A stretch of 41,158 nt of DNA from Pinguiococcus pyrenoidosus. Its lineage: Eukaryota > Sar > Pinguiophyceae > Pinguiochrysidales > Pinguiochrysidaceae. The translations under genes and the position numbers were made by a program. Numbering within the stretch: position 1 is the stretch's first letter; every line of letters starts with the position of its first letter. The DNA lies in NCBI GenBank assembly GCA_019677205.1, contig JAAMXY010000263.1:1-41158 (forward strand), given 5' to 3'. The notes under the pieces were generated by a model, which made no database searches, was not told the origin of the DNA, and worked only from the letters and a program-made list of their open reading frames with translations. Of this stretch, positions 39,698 through 41,158 are shown piece after piece.

Positions 39698-40125
39698 GTG
39701 CGGCGCCTCTTCGGCGAGCTTTGCATTGAGCGTCTCTCCACCCTGCCTTCACTCGACTCGCAAACTGAAGCCTTGGGAAGGTCGAGAGGCCGGAAGTTGT
39801 TGAGACACGTGTATGCCGGTTGCGTTGAAACAAGTGCCGCAGCAAAAATGGCGCGAAAATCCGGCTTCGCTGCCTCTTATCTTGATCGTTTAGCGATTTA
39901 ACATTTTTCACCCACATTCATATTCATATCTTTAGTAATACTAAAATTTAAACAATTTTCGAGTAACCAATCGGTGTCACCTTCGTCTCCACACAGCCAA
40001 TGACGGCGCGAGACACAAGGAGATCCATCCGTCACAGAGGGCCACCTTGACAGTGTTGTGATGATCGTTCAGCGCCCGTGCGCCTTTCCCGCCCTTTTAA
40101 GCGCCTTCGAGCGCTGTAGAGCGCC
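39698..40125. promoter_or_regulatory. Divergent promoter, AT-rich island and E2F-like site
   Basis: This 428-base spacer lies between the repair fusion (-) and TAF2 (+). An AT-rich island covers about 39898-39965 (ACTAAAATTTAAACAATTTT). TTTCCCGCCC at 40085-40094 fits the E2F consensus and would suit S-phase expression of a uracil-repair gene, which is known for animal and plant UNG. This is inference. Confidence 0.45.
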
Positions 40126-41158
40126 ATGGCATCCACCGTGGTGCTCTACCAAGACGTCAATCTTCGCGTCGATCCTAGCGCTGGGCTCATCCGCGGTTCC
40201 ACGCGTCTGTGGTGTCATGTGCCACTGCAAAGCGACCGAAAGGTTCGCGTCGCCCGCGCGCAAAGCGGCATTTTCTCCCCTTCTGGTGCTAATGCTGCGG
40301 AAATTCGCGCACTTCTTAGCTTGCCTTTCACTGCCGCGGCACAGTGGATGTTTTGGCGGTCTCGGTGAACCGGCGGAAGAGCCGCTTTCGCCATGTGGAC
40401 ACACTCGCCGCCCCTGCGGGCACGGAGACGCGAGACGCGGACACGCTGGAGATGCTGCATCGTGCAGCTATACATGCGGCCGACAGTGGCGAGTTGGTCG
40501 TGTCGCTGCCGAACCTGGAGCCAGGCGAAAAGGTGGACGCGGTGCCGGAACCGGCGGAGACTGCGCCTCCGCAGCCGAAGGTGTGAAGTTGCTCTGCGGT
40601 GTCCAACTGCCTCGGCCTTTGTTGCTCGGACACCTGATGCACGCGTCTCTGCTCTGCCTCCAGATCGCGGTCAAGCAGATTCGGCGGGCGATGGAAGGCG
40701 GGGGCGATAGCTTTGTTTGCGTGGGCATCCACTTTGAGGTCCGGGGAAGCAGCGCCGGCCTCCGATTCGTGAAGCCGAATCGGAGGCATAAGGGCGTTTG
40801 CTACACCGCTCACAACGTGGAAGTCCCCAGCCTGCATCACGCTGCTTCGGTCTTCCCGACGCGGACAGGCGCTCATGGGTGCGTCCTACTTCCCGCGTGC
40901 TGCGTGCAGCGTCCTTTGGATCTGCGTCCTGCCTGAGACGTCTGGCTCTGGTCGCCGCCGACCGGTCGTTCCATTCCAGATTCGCGATGAGCATCTCCTT
41001 CACCGTTCCGGATGGCTTCACTGCGCTGGCGTCGGCCCTGCCTACGGGCGTGTCGGAGGAGCTCGAAAGCTCTCCACGCAAGAAGGGAAACCTGGTCGAG
41101 ACGTCGTCGGGGCGGCACCTCGTCTACTCCTACTTCAAGCCCTTCTCCCACGCCGTGG
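40126..41158 (+). CDS. TAF2: TFIID subunit TAF2, N-terminal part (runs off window)
   Basis: Four exons are visible: 40126-40242, 40320-40580, 40664-40878 and 40980 to beyond the window end. They keep phase throughout. The order of features matches the M1-aminopeptidase-like N-terminus of TAF2: a first beta strand region with LRVDPSAGLIRGSTRLW, then CRGTVDVLAVSVN followed by FRHVD, an acidic Ala/Glu/Pro loop, IHFEVRGSSAGLRFV, and MSISFTVPDGFTALASALPTG followed by HLVYSYF. TAF2 is a non-catalytic member of that fold and contacts initiator DNA within TFIID. The zinc-binding HExxH region lies beyond the window, so an active M1 aminopeptidase cannot be excluded strictly. The intron at 40243-40319 has CTAAT about 30 bases from its acceptor. 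Confidence 0.72.

Noticed and set aside
39171-39917. 248-codon minus-strand frame overlapping exons 1-2 of the repair fusion
   Set aside because: It is a different frame from the one that carries the SAP and RNase HII motifs. The spliced model from the ATG at 39697 explains the region better.
1-41158. tRNA, rRNA, snRNA and transposon genes
   Set aside because: A by-eye scan found no cloverleaf with GTTCRA-type T-loop, no rRNA core and no transposase, reverse-transcriptase or long terminal/inverted repeats. A covariance-model search would be needed to exclude small RNAs.

Overview
The window is nuclear DNA of a compact, GC-rich eukaryotic microbe, most likely a unicellular alga or related protist. 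The evidence is short GT-AG introns (about 42-300 nt), often with a CTAAC/CTAAT branch-site-like motif shortly before the acceptor, together with core eukaryotic genes: SEH1, eIF3d, TAF2, NAR1, the exosome cofactor MPP6 and a G-protein gamma subunit. An EF-hand actin-bundling protein of the Dictyostelium 34-kDa type, armadillo repeats of the GC..AI.NLA kind and a giant DUF1800-DUF1501 protein would suit a stramenopile, haptophyte or similar lineage. The species cannot be named from the sequence alone.

Layout: after 0.9 kb of repeat-rich sequence come an SLC25A32-like mitochondrial carrier (+), MPP6 (-), a membrane protein with three internal repeats (+), a pseudokinase-armadillo protein (+), a secretory-pathway sulfotransferase (-), the actin bundler with 10 exons (+), a secreted class-3 lipase (-), a 69-residue G-gamma subunit (+), a ZNG1/CobW zinc-chaperone GTPase with a His-rich repeat (-), an unrecognised 506-residue protein (+), a predicted myristoylated protein with two ubiquitin-like and two PH-like modules (-), SEH1 (+), eIF3d (-), NAR1 (+), an intronless 2241-residue DUF1800-DUF1501 protein (-), a gene-poor 1.7 kb stretch, a mitochondrially targeted SAP-RNase HII-uracil-DNA-glycosylase fusion (-), and the 5' part of TAF2 (+), cut by the window end.

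Strands alternate almost strictly. Genes form convergent pairs with 48-265 bp between stop codons and divergent pairs sharing 220-880 bp promoters, several of which hold short AT-rich islands. The neighbours do not form one pathway; they serve translation, transcription, Fe-S and zinc metallation, the nuclear pore, RNA decay, signalling and secretion.

The most novel items are the RNase HII-UNG fusion, which joins removal of ribonucleotides and of uracil from DNA in one polypeptide; the duplicated Ubl/PH-like protein; the pseudokinase-ARM protein; and the DUF1800-DUF1501 fusion, whose Cys-rich insert resembles the N-terminal module of the sulfotransferase. Exon borders were placed by hand from reading phase and splice signals, so individual junctions may be wrong by a few codons.
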